Positions 29,653-38,567 of a stretch of DNA of 64,000 nt are shown here, one piece after another. The notes below the pieces were generated by a model. It ran no database searches and was not told where the DNA came from. It was given only the letters and a program-made list of their open reading frames with translations. Within the stretch, counting starts at the first letter, position 1, and each line of letters starts with the position of its first letter. Source of the DNA: PS1 clade bacterium. GTDB taxonomy: Bacteria; Pseudomonadota; Alphaproteobacteria; RS24. The position numbers and the translations under genes were made by a program. The stretch spans positions 1 through 64,000 of the forward strand of contig QOQK01000001.1 in assembly GCA_003331985.1 (NCBI GenBank), in the 5' to 3' direction.

Positions 29653-30933
29653 ATGCCTTTGGTGTTTTATATTTATCGAGTCGTAACCTGGTTCATTGGA
29701 CCGCTTACAAGCATTTTGTTTCGATTACGGAAAAGAATGGGGCGAGAAGATGGGTTCAGAAAATTTGAACGGCGCGGATACGCAGGTATGGCGCGCCCCA
29801 AAGGTCTTTTGGTATGGGTGCATGTCGCCAGTGTCGGGGAGATGATTACTGTTCTGCCCCTAATACGTAAACTGCTTGAAAGTCATCCCGCAGCCCAGAC
29901 CTTACTCACAAGTGGGACTGTTACTTCTGCCAAAATCGCAAATGACAATCCGCATGAAAGAATTATTCACCAATATGTGCCAATGGATCATCCGGGATTT
30001 GCCAAGCGCTTTGTCAAACACTGGCATCCCGATATTGGCCTGTTTGTAGAGTCTGAAATCTGGCCGAACCTGATGTATCAGGCGGAACAGAATAATGTGC
30101 CTCTGTTTCTAATTAATGCGCGAATGTCGCAAAACTCATTTAAGAATTGGAAGCGGTTTCCTAATAGTGTCAGACATCTGCTCAATCAATTCGACCTCAT
30201 TCTCGCACAAGATAACCATTCCTGCGTTCGTTATGAAATGCTGGGGGCGCGGCGTATTATATCAGCGGGTAATCTTAAATATGACACCCCGCCTTTACCT
30301 CACAAAGAAACCGAACTTCAAAATCTCAGCCAAGCTATAGGTAGCCGCCCTATCTGGTTAGCCGCCAGCACCCATGAAGGCGAAGAACTAATGGCCGCTG
30401 AAACTCATAAAAACCTCAAAAACAAACATCCTGGATTGTTGAGTATCATCGCGCCTCGCCACCCACAAAGAGGTGATAGTCTTGTTAAACAACTCACAGA
30501 GTTGAATCTAACGATTGCCCGACGAAGTGAAAGTCAGGCCATTAACGCAGATACCGATATCTATTTGGCCGACACGATTGGCGAAATGGGGCTTTTTTAC
30601 AGGCTAAGTGATATTGCTTTTATTGGAGGAACTGTCACACCCCAAGGAGGACAGAATCCTCTGGAAGCGGCAAGGCTGGACTCCGCCATTTTTTACGGCC
30701 CGTCGAATGAAAACTTTTCAGAAATGTTTACACTTATTAAAGAGGTGGATGCAGGACGGGAAATTTTCTCGCAAAATGATATGACCGATATGGTCGACCT
30801 CCTTCTTTCGGATAGCGACTTTAGGAAAAAACTCAAAAATAATGCCCTGAAAATGATTGATAAAAATGCCGGCGCAACGGATCAAACTCTCACCGCTATC
30901 ACCCCGTTTTTAGAGAAAACAACCTCTGGATAG
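29653..30933 (+). CDS. waaA: 3-deoxy-D-manno-octulosonic acid (Kdo) transferase
   Basis: WaaA adds Kdo to lipid IVA at the inner membrane. The 426-residue protein has an N-terminal membrane anchor, the GREDGFRKFERRG acceptor-side motif with the catalytic glutamate, WVHVASVGEM, the VESEIWPNL motif and the C-terminal donor-binding FIGGTVTPQGGQNPLEAA. The start lies two bases after the DUF374 copy 2 stop, with its ribosome site inside that gene. Nine bases separate it from lpxK. Confidence 0.96.
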   Translation: MPLVFYIYRVVTWFIGPLTSILFRLRKRMGREDGFRKFERRGYAGMARPKGLLVWVHVASVGEMITVLPLIRKLLESHPAAQTLLTSGTVTSAKIANDNPHERIIHQYVPMDHPGFAKRFVKHWHPDIGLFVESEIWPNLMYQAEQNNVPLFLINARMSQNSFKNWKRFPNSVRHLLNQFDLILAQDNHSCVRYEMLGARRIISAGNLKYDTPPLPHKETELQNLSQAIGSRPIWLAASTHEGEELMAAETHKNLKNKHPGLLSIIAPRHPQRGDSLVKQLTELNLTIARRSESQAINADTDIYLADTIGEMGLFYRLSDIAFIGGTVTPQGGQNPLEAARLDSAIFYGPSNENFSEMFTLIKEVDAGREIFSQNDMTDMVDLLLSDSDFRKKLKNNALKMIDKNAGATDQTLTAITPFLEKTTSG

Positions 30934-30941
30934 GATGAAAT

Positions 30942-32009
30942 ATGCGCGATCCTAAATTTTGGCGTTTTCCCCCAAATAAAATCCACGCGGCTAAATTTGC
31001 ACTCCGGCCCTTAGGGTTTGTTTATGGTCTAATCGTTAACTTGAGACTGAAGTTTTCTCATTCCGAAGATATAGGCAAACCTGTTATTTGCGTCGGGAAC
31101 TTTACGCTGGGCGGGAGCGGAAAGACACCCGTTACACTCAAGCTTGCTGAACATCTTCAATCTATGGGGGAACAACCATCTATTCTTTCAAGAGGCTATG
31201 GTGGAAATAACAAGCAAGCACTTAAAGTCGATCCGAAACTGCACCACGCCCAAATAACTGGTGACGAACCCTATATGATGGCGCATCACTATCCAGTTTA
31301 CATCGCCCCCAATAGAAGAGATGCCGCAAAACTTGCCTTAAAAGATAAGCAGGTCAATCCGAGCGTCTTAATTATGGATGACGGGATGCAAAGCCCAAAC
31401 CTTCATAAATCTCTTACCTTTGCCGTCATAGATCGTCAGGCCGGGTTTGGAAATGGCGGGGTATTCCCTGCAGGTCCGTTGAGAGAAAACATAGATGCCG
31501 CTCTTACAAGAATTGACGCTATCATCATAAGTGGACCCTCGAACGAATTGCTTAGGGCTGATGTTAGCGCGGTCATTTCAAAAGCAGGTGAGCGCGACAT
31601 ACCTGTATTTGAAACGGAGCTTGCCGCAACCAATGCACAAGCAGAAAAAGTCGTCGCTTTTTGCGGTATTGGACGACCTGCAAAATTTTACAACCAGCTT
31701 GAACAGCTTGGATACGATATTCAATTTAGCCAAGATTTTAATGATCACCATTATTATTCTGAGCAGGATGCGGCAGATTTGCTGGCACTTGCCGAAAAAT
31801 ATAATGCGCAACTCATCACGACTAGAAAAGATGCTGTAAGGCTTGAAGGTTTTGATAAATCCAGTAAACGCTTTAAACTTGCCGAAATCTGTAAAACATT
31901 GGATGTTGTTGCCATGTTTTCTGAAGATAAAAAATTGGAAGAATTTCTAATCGGGCGATTAGCTGAAGCCAGACAATCAAAATTATATACGGCACCCGGA
32001 AATAATTAA
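30942..32009 (+). CDS. lpxK: Tetraacyldisaccharide 4'-kinase
   Basis: LpxK phosphorylates the 4' position of the lipid A disaccharide. The 355-residue product has an N-terminal membrane-associated helix, the P-loop GNFTLGGSGKTPVTLKLAE, and the family motifs LSRGYGG, GDEPYMMA and LIMDDGMQSPNLHKSL. It is translated nine bases after waaA and followed within 11 bases by the LpxL-type gene, so waaA-lpxK-lpxL form one unit for late lipid A synthesis. Confidence 0.96.
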   Translation: MRDPKFWRFPPNKIHAAKFALRPLGFVYGLIVNLRLKFSHSEDIGKPVICVGNFTLGGSGKTPVTLKLAEHLQSMGEQPSILSRGYGGNNKQALKVDPKLHHAQITGDEPYMMAHHYPVYIAPNRRDAAKLALKDKQVNPSVLIMDDGMQSPNLHKSLTFAVIDRQAGFGNGGVFPAGPLRENIDAALTRIDAIIISGPSNELLRADVSAVISKAGERDIPVFETELAATNAQAEKVVAFCGIGRPAKFYNQLEQLGYDIQFSQDFNDHHYYSEQDAADLLALAEKYNAQLITTRKDAVRLEGFDKSSKRFKLAEICKTLDVVAMFSEDKKLEEFLIGRLAEARQSKLYTAPGNN

Positions 32010-32020
32010 TTATAGAAGCA

Positions 32021-32908
32021 ATGGGCAGTGCCATTATGCTGAAAACTTTCAAACATATAATTGAACTTATCTTCGGAATGGCTTTCATTAAGCTTGCTCG
32101 TGGTTTGGGACTAGAAAAAAGTAGCCGATTTTTTGGCTATCTGTTTACCAAGATTGGTCCCATCTTCCCACAGAACAAGATTGCATTAAAAAATAAAACA
32201 GCTGCTTTTCCAGAAGCCAGCAAGGCTGAGATTAGATCTTTAAATATTGAGATGTGGCGCAATCTCGGCATGTTTTTTGGGGAATTTAGCAATCTGGACA
32301 GATTGCGCGCAGAGGCTGATACGAGAATAAATATTTCAGGATTGGATCTCACACAGAAGGCGTTTGACGAAGGGAGAGGCCTGATATTCTTTTCGGGGCA
32401 TATGGGAAACTGGGAGGTCATGGCCTCCGCGACACATATATTTGATAAGGATGTCATTGGTGTCTATCGCAAAGCGAACAATCCATTTTTTGAGAAATGG
32501 ATAACCACGATACGCAGCAAATCAACTTTGACAAAACTTGTGCAAAAAGGCGCCGAGGGCGCAAAAAAAATCATCAAGACTTTAAAAGCCGGAAATACAG
32601 TTTGCGTGTTAAACGATCAGAAAATGAACGACGGGGCTGAACTAAAGTTTTTTGACCGTCCGGCGATGACGGCAACAGCTATCCCTAAAATTGCCAGAAA
32701 ATTTAATGTACCGATGGTTTTCGTGAGTGTTAATAGGCGTGAAAATTGCCAATTTAATGTCATTTTTCACCCTCCTTTTCTGCCTGAAACCACCGAGGAC
32801 ACGCATCAGGATATCCTTAATACAGCCCAAAAAATGAATGATATGATGGAAGAAGCAATTAGACAGCAACCCGCTCATTGGTTGTGGCTTCACAATCGTT
32901 GGAAATAA
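32021..32908 (+). CDS. Lipid A biosynthesis acyltransferase (LpxL/HtrB family)
   Basis: The protein adds a secondary acyl chain to Kdo-lipid A. The acyltransferase HX4E motif is in FFSGHMGNWEVMA at about residue 126, and VCVLNDQKMNDGAELKFF and PAHWLWLHNRWK are family-typical. N-terminal hydrophobic segment; 295 residues. The start is ATG 32021 or ATG 32036. Whether it is LpxL, LpxM or the long-chain LpxXL type cannot be told by eye. Its stop abuts the stop of the convergent M23 peptidase gene with no gap. Confidence 0.93.
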   Translation: MGSAIMLKTFKHIIELIFGMAFIKLARGLGLEKSSRFFGYLFTKIGPIFPQNKIALKNKTAAFPEASKAEIRSLNIEMWRNLGMFFGEFSNLDRLRAEADTRINISGLDLTQKAFDEGRGLIFFSGHMGNWEVMASATHIFDKDVIGVYRKANNPFFEKWITTIRSKSTLTKLVQKGAEGAKKIIKTLKAGNTVCVLNDQKMNDGAELKFFDRPAMTATAIPKIARKFNVPMVFVSVNRRENCQFNVIFHPPFLPETTEDTHQDILNTAQKMNDMMEEAIRQQPAHWLWLHNRWK

Positions 32909-33727
32909 TCAGTTTTCACCGCTTACTAGCAAGGCAGGATCTAACCTCTGGTCACGCCAATAAACCCGCCAATCCAGATGCGGCCCCGTTGACCGCCCCG
33001 CAGACCCAACTCGCCCGATAATTTGCTGAGCGTTTACCTTATCACCGCTTTTCACATTAATTTGCGATAAATGAAGATAGGCGGAGAGCACCCCCATGCC
33101 ATGGTCAATAAACACCAAACCGCCTTCATAATACATACTCTGTTCAGCTAGCGTGACCGTACCTGATGTCATCGCCATTACCGGTGTCCCGGCTGGCGCA
33201 GCAATATCGATTCCGTAATGCGGGCGCCGAGCTTCGCCATTAAAATATCTCTGACTACCATAGACACCTGTGATCCGGCCTTTCAGAGGCCAATAAAACT
33301 TTTTCCCAAAAAGAGCTTTTGGCGCACTGTTAAGGCGCGCTTGCTTTTTTTGTTGCCCCTCTAGCCGGATACGTTTCAGCACAGTCTCTGGCGGGGAAAC
33401 ATATTTCTGCGCCACACCCTCAACATATTGAACATTGTAATCTCTTTTTTCCAATGGGCGTATAACCGCATAGTCCTGCCCGTCTACACTGAATTTTAGC
33501 GTTGTCTCTTTTCCGGCATCCCGTCCATAACCAAACACGGCAAGACCATTATCCGTAGTTACCAATCGATTATCGACCTTTACTGAAACCCCCGGCTTAA
33601 GCTGTAACGCCACCATCCCGCCAGGTTTAAAATGCCCGGCAGCAGACTCGACAAGTGTGTCAGGAAAACTCTGCTGCTCCAGCGGCGCGAGAGATAACAG
33701 TCCGGTCAAAAAAAAGGTAGGTATCAT
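32909..33727 (-). CDS. M23 family peptidase (LytM-like), exported
   Basis: An exported cell-wall hydrolase-type protein of 272 residues. The signal peptide covers about the first 20 residues, followed by an all-beta domain and a C-terminal M23 domain (about 155-265). The first zinc motif HYGID is intact. The second motif reads GPHLDWRVYW instead of the usual GPHLHF, so one of the two histidines is an aspartate. I recall this HLD variant from many proteobacterial M23 proteins, so it need not be inactive. The start overlaps the DUF2093 gene by four bases. Confidence 0.9.
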   Translation of the reverse strand: MIPTFFLTGLLSLAPLEQQSFPDTLVESAAGHFKPGGMVALQLKPGVSVKVDNRLVTTDNGLAVFGYGRDAGKETTLKFSVDGQDYAVIRPLEKRDYNVQYVEGVAQKYVSPPETVLKRIRLEGQQKKQARLNSAPKALFGKKFYWPLKGRITGVYGSQRYFNGEARRPHYGIDIAAPAGTPVMAMTSGTVTLAEQSMYYEGGLVFIDHGMGVLSAYLHLSQINVKSGDKVNAQQIIGRVGSAGRSTGPHLDWRVYWRDQRLDPALLVSGEN

Positions 33728-33942
33728 GTGTCGTGATGTTGTCTTTGCTGCTCGGCCTGAAGCGAGGCGGCAGCATCAATATAAGGTTCCTGAAAATCGA
33801 CACTCCAGTAGCGCAACATCTCCATCAAAATCGGCTTGCCGGTAATTGAGCAAAAAACATGCGTCCCTGGAACTTCGATTATAAAGTCCCCGTCCAGATA
33901 TTTAATTTTTGCTTCTGCACCAAGATTTGCCAAATCACTCAT
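33724..33942 (-). CDS. DUF2093 family small protein
   Basis: A 72-residue protein with IKYLDGDFIIEVPGTHVFCSITG-type sequence split across its core: KYLDGDFIIEVPGTHV, then CSITGKPILMEMLRYWSVD and QEPYIDAAAS. These are the DUF2093 features. The family is found beside xseA in many alphaproteobacteria. It overlaps xseA by four bases at its start and the M23 gene by four bases at its end. Function unknown. Confidence 0.9.
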   Translation of the reverse strand: MSDLANLGAEAKIKYLDGDFIIEVPGTHVFCSITGKPILMEMLRYWSVDFQEPYIDAAASLQAEQQRQHHDT

Positions 33943-35432
33943 TCAAATAATTTACCTTGTTGTGAGGTTTTTGTCTCGTTTTTAGCCTTCTCGTTTCTGG
34001 GCTTTTCTTTATCGAGATCAGACGCTGACTTAGATTTATGTTTAGCAGATTCTTTTGCAGATGGGGTTTCCTCAACACGCGCACCAAGCTTTTCACCTTT
34101 GGCAAGATGAATATCCAGTAAACTGCCTATCTTGGCCTTGGAAGCCTGACGCAAGGGTACGCCTTGCTCGTCCAGCACGAGCGCAAACCCTCGGTCCAGG
34201 ACAGACTCATGACTAAGCAAATCTAACTGTTTGCTCAAAGCTGCCAATTTTTGAGCCGCGTCTTTTATCTTTCTCTCTCCCGCGAGGGCTGCCCGGTGTT
34301 GCAGCCCATTAATATTTTGGCGTGATTGATGGACATGCCTCAGCATCGGTCTGAAAGACAGCCCAACGGCTATGCGATCAAATTGGGCTTTTTGATTTGT
34401 CAGATTCGCAGTGAGGGCGCGCGCCAAACGGCTCGCAATCGAATCAAATAACTGTCGCGGAATAGCGAGTATATCCTCAAGGCGGGGCATTCCTCGTGAC
34501 AGCCCAGTCAGACGGTCACGGCGTGTTGTTATAATTGTATGACTGCTCCGCATCATCCGACGCGTCAAATCCATGAGACCTGACGTTAGGTCAGCCCTTA
34601 CCGGCACTGCCATTTCAGCCGCGGCAGTTGGCGTTGGCGCACGAATATCTGCAACAAAATCAATAAGGGTTGTATCCGTTTCATGGCCTATGGCGGAAAT
34701 AACAGGAATATCCGACTGTGCTACTGTACGTACAACTATTTCTTCGTTAAACCCCCAAAGGTCTTCAAAGCTGCCGCCACCTCGTGCAACAATCAACAAA
34801 TCTGGGCGCGGGGTCGCTCCACCCAGTTTAATTGCATTAAAACCTGCAATGGCGCGGGACACCTCGTCGGCGCAATTCTCTCCCTGCACCCGTACAGGCC
34901 AGACCAATACATGGCGCGGGAATCTATCTTCCAGGCGATGAATAATATCTCTGATAACGGCACCTGACGGGCTGGTAACAACACCTATTGTCTGAGGCAA
35001 AAAGGGAAGCATTTTTTTGCGCGCCGGTTCAAACAATCCCTCTGCAGTGAGTTTCTTTTTGCGTTCTTCCAGCAAGGCCATTAACGCACCGACGCCAGCA
35101 GGTTCCATATATTCAATTATCATCTGATATTTTGATTGGCCCGCAAATGTCGTCAGTTTTCCTGTGCAAATAACCTCAAGCCCTTGTTCAGGTTGCAAAG
35201 GAAGTTTCTGGGCTGTCCCCTTCCAGATAACACCTGATAATACGGCTTTTTCGTCTTTTAAATCTAAATAGAGGTGCCCCGAAGCCGGACGGGAGACACG
35301 TCCAAGTTCAGCGCGCACACGAATATGTGCAAACCCGTCCTCAATTTGACGTTTTACCAGTCCGGAAATTTCACTGACGGAAAATTCCTGTACATTTGCA
35401 TTCCGATTTTCAGTTTCTTGAAATTGACTCAT
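33939..35432 (-). CDS. xseA: Exodeoxyribonuclease VII large subunit
   Basis: XseA is the catalytic subunit of exonuclease VII, which degrades single-stranded DNA from both ends. It has an N-terminal OB-fold (from EFSVSEISGLVKRQIEDGF), then the catalytic domain with GVVTSPSGAVIRDI, VARGGGSFEDLWGFNEE and SAIGHETDTTLIDFVAD, a coiled-coil region and a Lys/Glu-rich C-terminal tail. I chose ATG 35432; the frame is open to a GTG at 35474, which adds residues unlike the family. No xseB is in the window. Confidence 0.95.
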   Translation of the reverse strand: MSQFQETENRNANVQEFSVSEISGLVKRQIEDGFAHIRVRAELGRVSRPASGHLYLDLKDEKAVLSGVIWKGTAQKLPLQPEQGLEVICTGKLTTFAGQSKYQMIIEYMEPAGVGALMALLEERKKKLTAEGLFEPARKKMLPFLPQTIGVVTSPSGAVIRDIIHRLEDRFPRHVLVWPVRVQGENCADEVSRAIAGFNAIKLGGATPRPDLLIVARGGGSFEDLWGFNEEIVVRTVAQSDIPVISAIGHETDTTLIDFVADIRAPTPTAAAEMAVPVRADLTSGLMDLTRRMMRSSHTIITTRRDRLTGLSRGMPRLEDILAIPRQLFDSIASRLARALTANLTNQKAQFDRIAVGLSFRPMLRHVHQSRQNINGLQHRAALAGERKIKDAAQKLAALSKQLDLLSHESVLDRGFALVLDEQGVPLRQASKAKIGSLLDIHLAKGEKLGARVEETPSAKESAKHKSKSASDLDKEKPRNEKAKNETKTSQQGKLFE

Positions 35433-35578
35433 TCTATTTGTTACTGCTATCCACTGATATCTAACATGGCCCACCCGAACCCTTCAGACAAGTCCGGCTA
35501 AATTTGATAGTTTGATTTTACCTTTAATTTATTCACGATACTATCCCAAACAGTTTGAACACCCAACAGGTCGAACAT

Positions 35579-36865
35579 ATGAAAGAAAAAAGTCTTAAAA
35601 TTCTTGTTCTTGGCAGCGGCGGGCGTGAGCATGCACTTTGCTGGAAAATCGCTCAAAGCCCCCTACTAAAAAAACTCTATTGCGCTCCGGGTAATGGAGG
35701 GATTGAGTCTGTCGCAGATTGCGTCACCCTTGATATTGAATCACCGGATGCGGTGTTAAAATTTGCCAAAGAACAAGCTATAGACCTGGTTGTCATCGGG
35801 CCTGAAGGCCCTCTCGTCGCAGGGCTCGCGGATGCACTCATGGCAGAAAATATTGCGGCTTTCGGGCCCGTGGCGGCGGCCGCACAACTTGAAGGCTCGA
35901 AAGGCTTTACCAAAGATATTTGCGCCGCCTATGACATTCCAACCGCCGCATACGGCCGTTTCAAATCTGCCGCAGATGCTCATGCTTATCTTGATACCCA
36001 CCCTGCCCCCATCGTCGTTAAAGCTGATGGTCTGGCAGCAGGCAAAGGCGTTATTATTGCTGAGACTGATGCTCAGGCTCGTGCCGCAGTTGATGATATA
36101 TTTGATGGCGCATTCGGTCAGGCTGGCGCTGAACTTGTAATTGAAGAATTTATGACCGGTGAGGAGGCCAGTTTTTTTGTCCTCACTGACGGCGTGAATG
36201 CGCTCCCACTGGCTACGGCTCAAGATCATAAGCGTGTCGGCGAGGGTGATACCGGCCCGAATACCGGCGGCATGGGCGCCTATTCACCTGCTAAAATTGT
36301 TACGCCTTCTTTATTAGAAGACACGATGCGGCGCATTATCCAACCGACATTGACCGCGATGGCAGATAAGGGGTCACCCTATCGGGGGGTACTCTATGCA
36401 GGTTTAATGCTGACCGAAGACGGGCCAAAACTGGTGGAATATAATGCACGCTTTGGCGATCCTGAATGTCAGGTGCTGATGTTGCGACTAAAAAGTGACC
36501 TTGTCCCCGCCTTGATGGCAACGGCAATAGGAGACATTAGTGATCTTGATCTTGAATGGTTCGACGAAGATGCGATGACGGTTGTTATGGCGGCACAAGG
36601 GTATCCGGGTAGCTATTCCAAAGGCACAGAAATTGATGGGCTTGATTCAGCCGTGGCAGATTCAGATACACAAATCTTTCATGCAGGCACAAAGACCGAA
36701 GATGGAAAAACACTTGCAGTTGGTGGACGTGTGCTTAATGTCACCTCTAAAGGTCAAGACTTAAATGCTGCAAGAGACAAAGCCTATGCTGCGCTAGAAA
36801 AGATTGACTGGGAGGAAGGGTTTTATCGTCGCGATATTGGCTGGCGCGCACTGGATGAAATTTAG
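35579..36865 (+). CDS. purD: Phosphoribosylamine-glycine ligase
   Basis: PurD (GARS) makes glycinamide ribonucleotide, the second step of purine synthesis. It is an ATP-grasp enzyme: N-terminal [19 protein letters not shown], the [16 protein letters not shown] nucleotide loop, [17 protein letters not shown], the [19 protein letters not shown] loop and the metal site [16 protein letters not shown] chose ATG 35579 with AGG nine bases before it; an in-frame TTG at 35555 is less likely. Divergent from xseA. Glycine use links it loosely to the gcv operon at the left. Confidence 0.96.
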   Translation: MKEKSLKILVLGSGGREHALCWKIAQSPLLKKLYCAPGNGGIESVADCVTLDIESPDAVLKFAKEQAIDLVVIGPEGPLVAGLADALMAENIAAFGPVAAAAQLEGSKGFTKDICAAYDIPTAAYGRFKSAADAHAYLDTHPAPIVVKADGLAAGKGVIIAETDAQARAAVDDIFDGAFGQAGAELVIEEFMTGEEASFFVLTDGVNALPLATAQDHKRVGEGDTGPNTGGMGAYSPAKIVTPSLLEDTMRRIIQPTLTAMADKGSPYRGVLYAGLMLTEDGPKLVEYNARFGDPECQVLMLRLKSDLVPALMATAIGDISDLDLEWFDEDAMTVVMAAQGYPGSYSKGTEIDGLDSAVADSDTQIFHAGTKTEDGKTLAVGGRVLNVTSKGQDLNAARDKAYAALEKIDWEEGFYRRDIGWRALDEI

Positions 36866-36900
36866 CGTTTCTTTCTAACAGAGACATTTCAGAGAAACGC
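36865..36900. repeat. Inverted repeat between purD and the next gene
   Basis: GCGTTTCT (36865-36872) and AGAAACGC (36893-36900) are perfect 8-base inverted arms with a 20-base loop, starting right at the purD stop. No T-run follows in either direction, so it is not a standard intrinsic terminator; it could be an mRNA-stabilising hairpin or a binding site. Confidence 0.4.
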
Positions 36901-36925
36901 GAAAGAGGGAGTTAAAGGGTCATAA

Positions 36926-38002
36926 ATGAGTGATAGACAGGAAAAGTTCGGCGGTACAAAAGAAGTCGCTGAAACACTTAAATTTGATGTCAAAAATCTT
37001 GAAGACTTCATGCACGCACATGTTGAAGGCTTTGAAGGCCCTCTTGAAGTGACGCAATTTAAAGGCGGACAATCAAACCCGACCTATCAGCTCATCACCC
37101 CTAACAAAAAATATGTTCTCAGACGCAAACCGCCAGGAAAGCTTTTGCCTTCGGCGCATGCTGTTGACCGCGAATATCGCGTTATCACCGCGCTGGCTTC
37201 AGTCGGCTTTCCTGTGCCACGCAGTTATTGCCTATGCGAGGATGAAAGTGTGATTGGAACCATGTTCTATATTATGGATATGGTCGAAGGGCGCATCTTA
37301 TGGGATGTGACCCTAAGCGATTACGCTAAAAAAGACAGATGGCCGATTTTTGAAGCGCAGGTCAAAACGATTGCCCAGTTGCACTCGCTTGACTATGAAG
37401 CCATCGGCTTAGGCGATTACGGCAAGCCGGGCAATTATTTTGAGCGCCAAATTGGTCGCTGGACAAAACAATACATCGCTTCTGAGACTCAAAAAGTCGA
37501 CAATATGGATAGGCTTATGGCATGGCTGCCGGGGCAAATTCCACAAGATGACGCGACCTCAATTGTCCATGGTGATTTCAGGCTTGATAATATGGTGTTG
37601 CATCCGAGCAAACCAGAGGTGAGCGCTGTGTTGGATTGGGAATTATCTACGCTGGGTCATCCGCTTGGCGACTTCACTTATCATCTGATGCAATGGCACA
37701 TGCCGTCGATTAAAACCATGGTGTCGGCATCACTTGCTGGCAGAGATTTGGACGAATTAGGGATTCCGACAACCGACCAATATATCCGTATGTATTGCGA
37801 CGCGGTTGGACGGGACGGTATTGAAAATATTGACTTCTATCTGGCTTTTAATATGTTCCGGCTTGCGGCTATTTTGCAGGGTATTGTCGGGCGTGTCAGA
37901 GACGGCACTGCAAGTTCGGCACATGCGGGTGAAATGGAAAAGAATATTCCACCCCTAGCAGATGTAGGCTGGGCCTTCGCGCAAAAAGCTGGCGCAGTTT
38001 AA
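36926..38002 (+). CDS. Phosphotransferase family protein, ACAD10/11 N-terminal-like
   Basis: An aminoglycoside-phosphotransferase-fold protein of 358 residues. The kinase-like motifs are QSNPTYQLITPNKKYVLRRK (nucleotide lysine), SIVHGDFRLDNMVLHP (catalytic Asp and Asn) and VLDWELSTLGHPLGDFTYHL (metal Asp). This subgroup is the free-standing form of the N-terminal domain of mammalian ACAD10/ACAD11, proposed to phosphorylate hydroxyacyl substrates on the way into beta-oxidation. Its bacterial members often lie with acyl-CoA dehydrogenases; one is encoded 2.2 kb downstream (40190-41413). Ribosome site GGGAG upstream of the ATG. Confidence 0.85.
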   Translation: MSDRQEKFGGTKEVAETLKFDVKNLEDFMHAHVEGFEGPLEVTQFKGGQSNPTYQLITPNKKYVLRRKPPGKLLPSAHAVDREYRVITALASVGFPVPRSYCLCEDESVIGTMFYIMDMVEGRILWDVTLSDYAKKDRWPIFEAQVKTIAQLHSLDYEAIGLGDYGKPGNYFERQIGRWTKQYIASETQKVDNMDRLMAWLPGQIPQDDATSIVHGDFRLDNMVLHPSKPEVSAVLDWELSTLGHPLGDFTYHLMQWHMPSIKTMVSASLAGRDLDELGIPTTDQYIRMYCDAVGRDGIENIDFYLAFNMFRLAAILQGIVGRVRDGTASSAHAGEMEKNIPPLADVGWAFAQKAGAV

Positions 38003-38006
38003 TTCT

Positions 38007-38561
38007 TCAAGAAGTATATGAGAGCAAGGTGATTTCTGTATCACCATAAGTGCGCCTATTGATTTCATCAAAACCCAAAGGCGTCATAAAACCCGCGCGC
38101 TTGTCTTCCTCAACCACCAGCAATGCATCCTCTGCCAACCAGCCGCCCTCTTTCAAACAAAGCAGAGTTTTTTCCGCCAGCCCCTTACCATAGGGGGGAT
38201 CAAGAAACACAAGATTAAATAAAGGTGCTTGCTTGTCGTGGTTTCCCAATTTAACCGCATCACGTTTCAGAAGATGTGTTTTATCGCCAGCATCAAGCGC
38301 GTGAATATTATTTTCAATAACAGCCCAAGCAGCAGTCATTTTTTCTACAAAATAGCAGGTCCCTGCACCGCGCGATAAAGCCTCAAGTCCTAACGCACCG
38401 GTTCCGGCGAAAAGGTCAAGAACATGAGACTCATTAAGCTCGATACGGCTTTCAAGCGCAGAAAATAATGCCTCTCTAATACGATCAGATGTCGGACGTG
38501 TCAGATTATTTTTGGGCGTTTGAAGGGTGTGCCCTTTCCATTTTCCGGCAATGATACGCAT
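38007..38561 (-). CDS. rsmD: 16S rRNA (guanine-966-N2)-methyltransferase
   Basis: RsmD methylates G966 of 16S rRNA. The 184-residue protein has the N-terminal MRIIAGKWKGHTLQTP and TSDRIREALFSALES motifs, the SAM-binding VLDLFAGTGALGLEALSRGA and the catalytic VFLDPPYGKGLA. It is 6 bases downstream of the pseudouridine synthase gene on the same strand, a linkage seen widely, and convergent with the phosphotransferase gene across a 4-base gap. Confidence 0.96.
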   Translation of the reverse strand: MRIIAGKWKGHTLQTPKNNLTRPTSDRIREALFSALESRIELNESHVLDLFAGTGALGLEALSRGAGTCYFVEKMTAAWAVIENNIHALDAGDKTHLLKRDAVKLGNHDKQAPLFNLVFLDPPYGKGLAEKTLLCLKEGGWLAEDALLVVEEDKRAGFMTPLGFDEINRRTYGDTEITLLSYTS

Positions 38562-38567
38562 ATCAGA

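Noticed and set aside
33010-33100. Altered zinc motif (GPHLDW) in the M23 peptidase
   Set aside because: The HLD variant occurs, as far as I recall, in many proteobacterial M23 proteins with the rest of the site intact, so I do not treat it as a sign of a dead enzyme.
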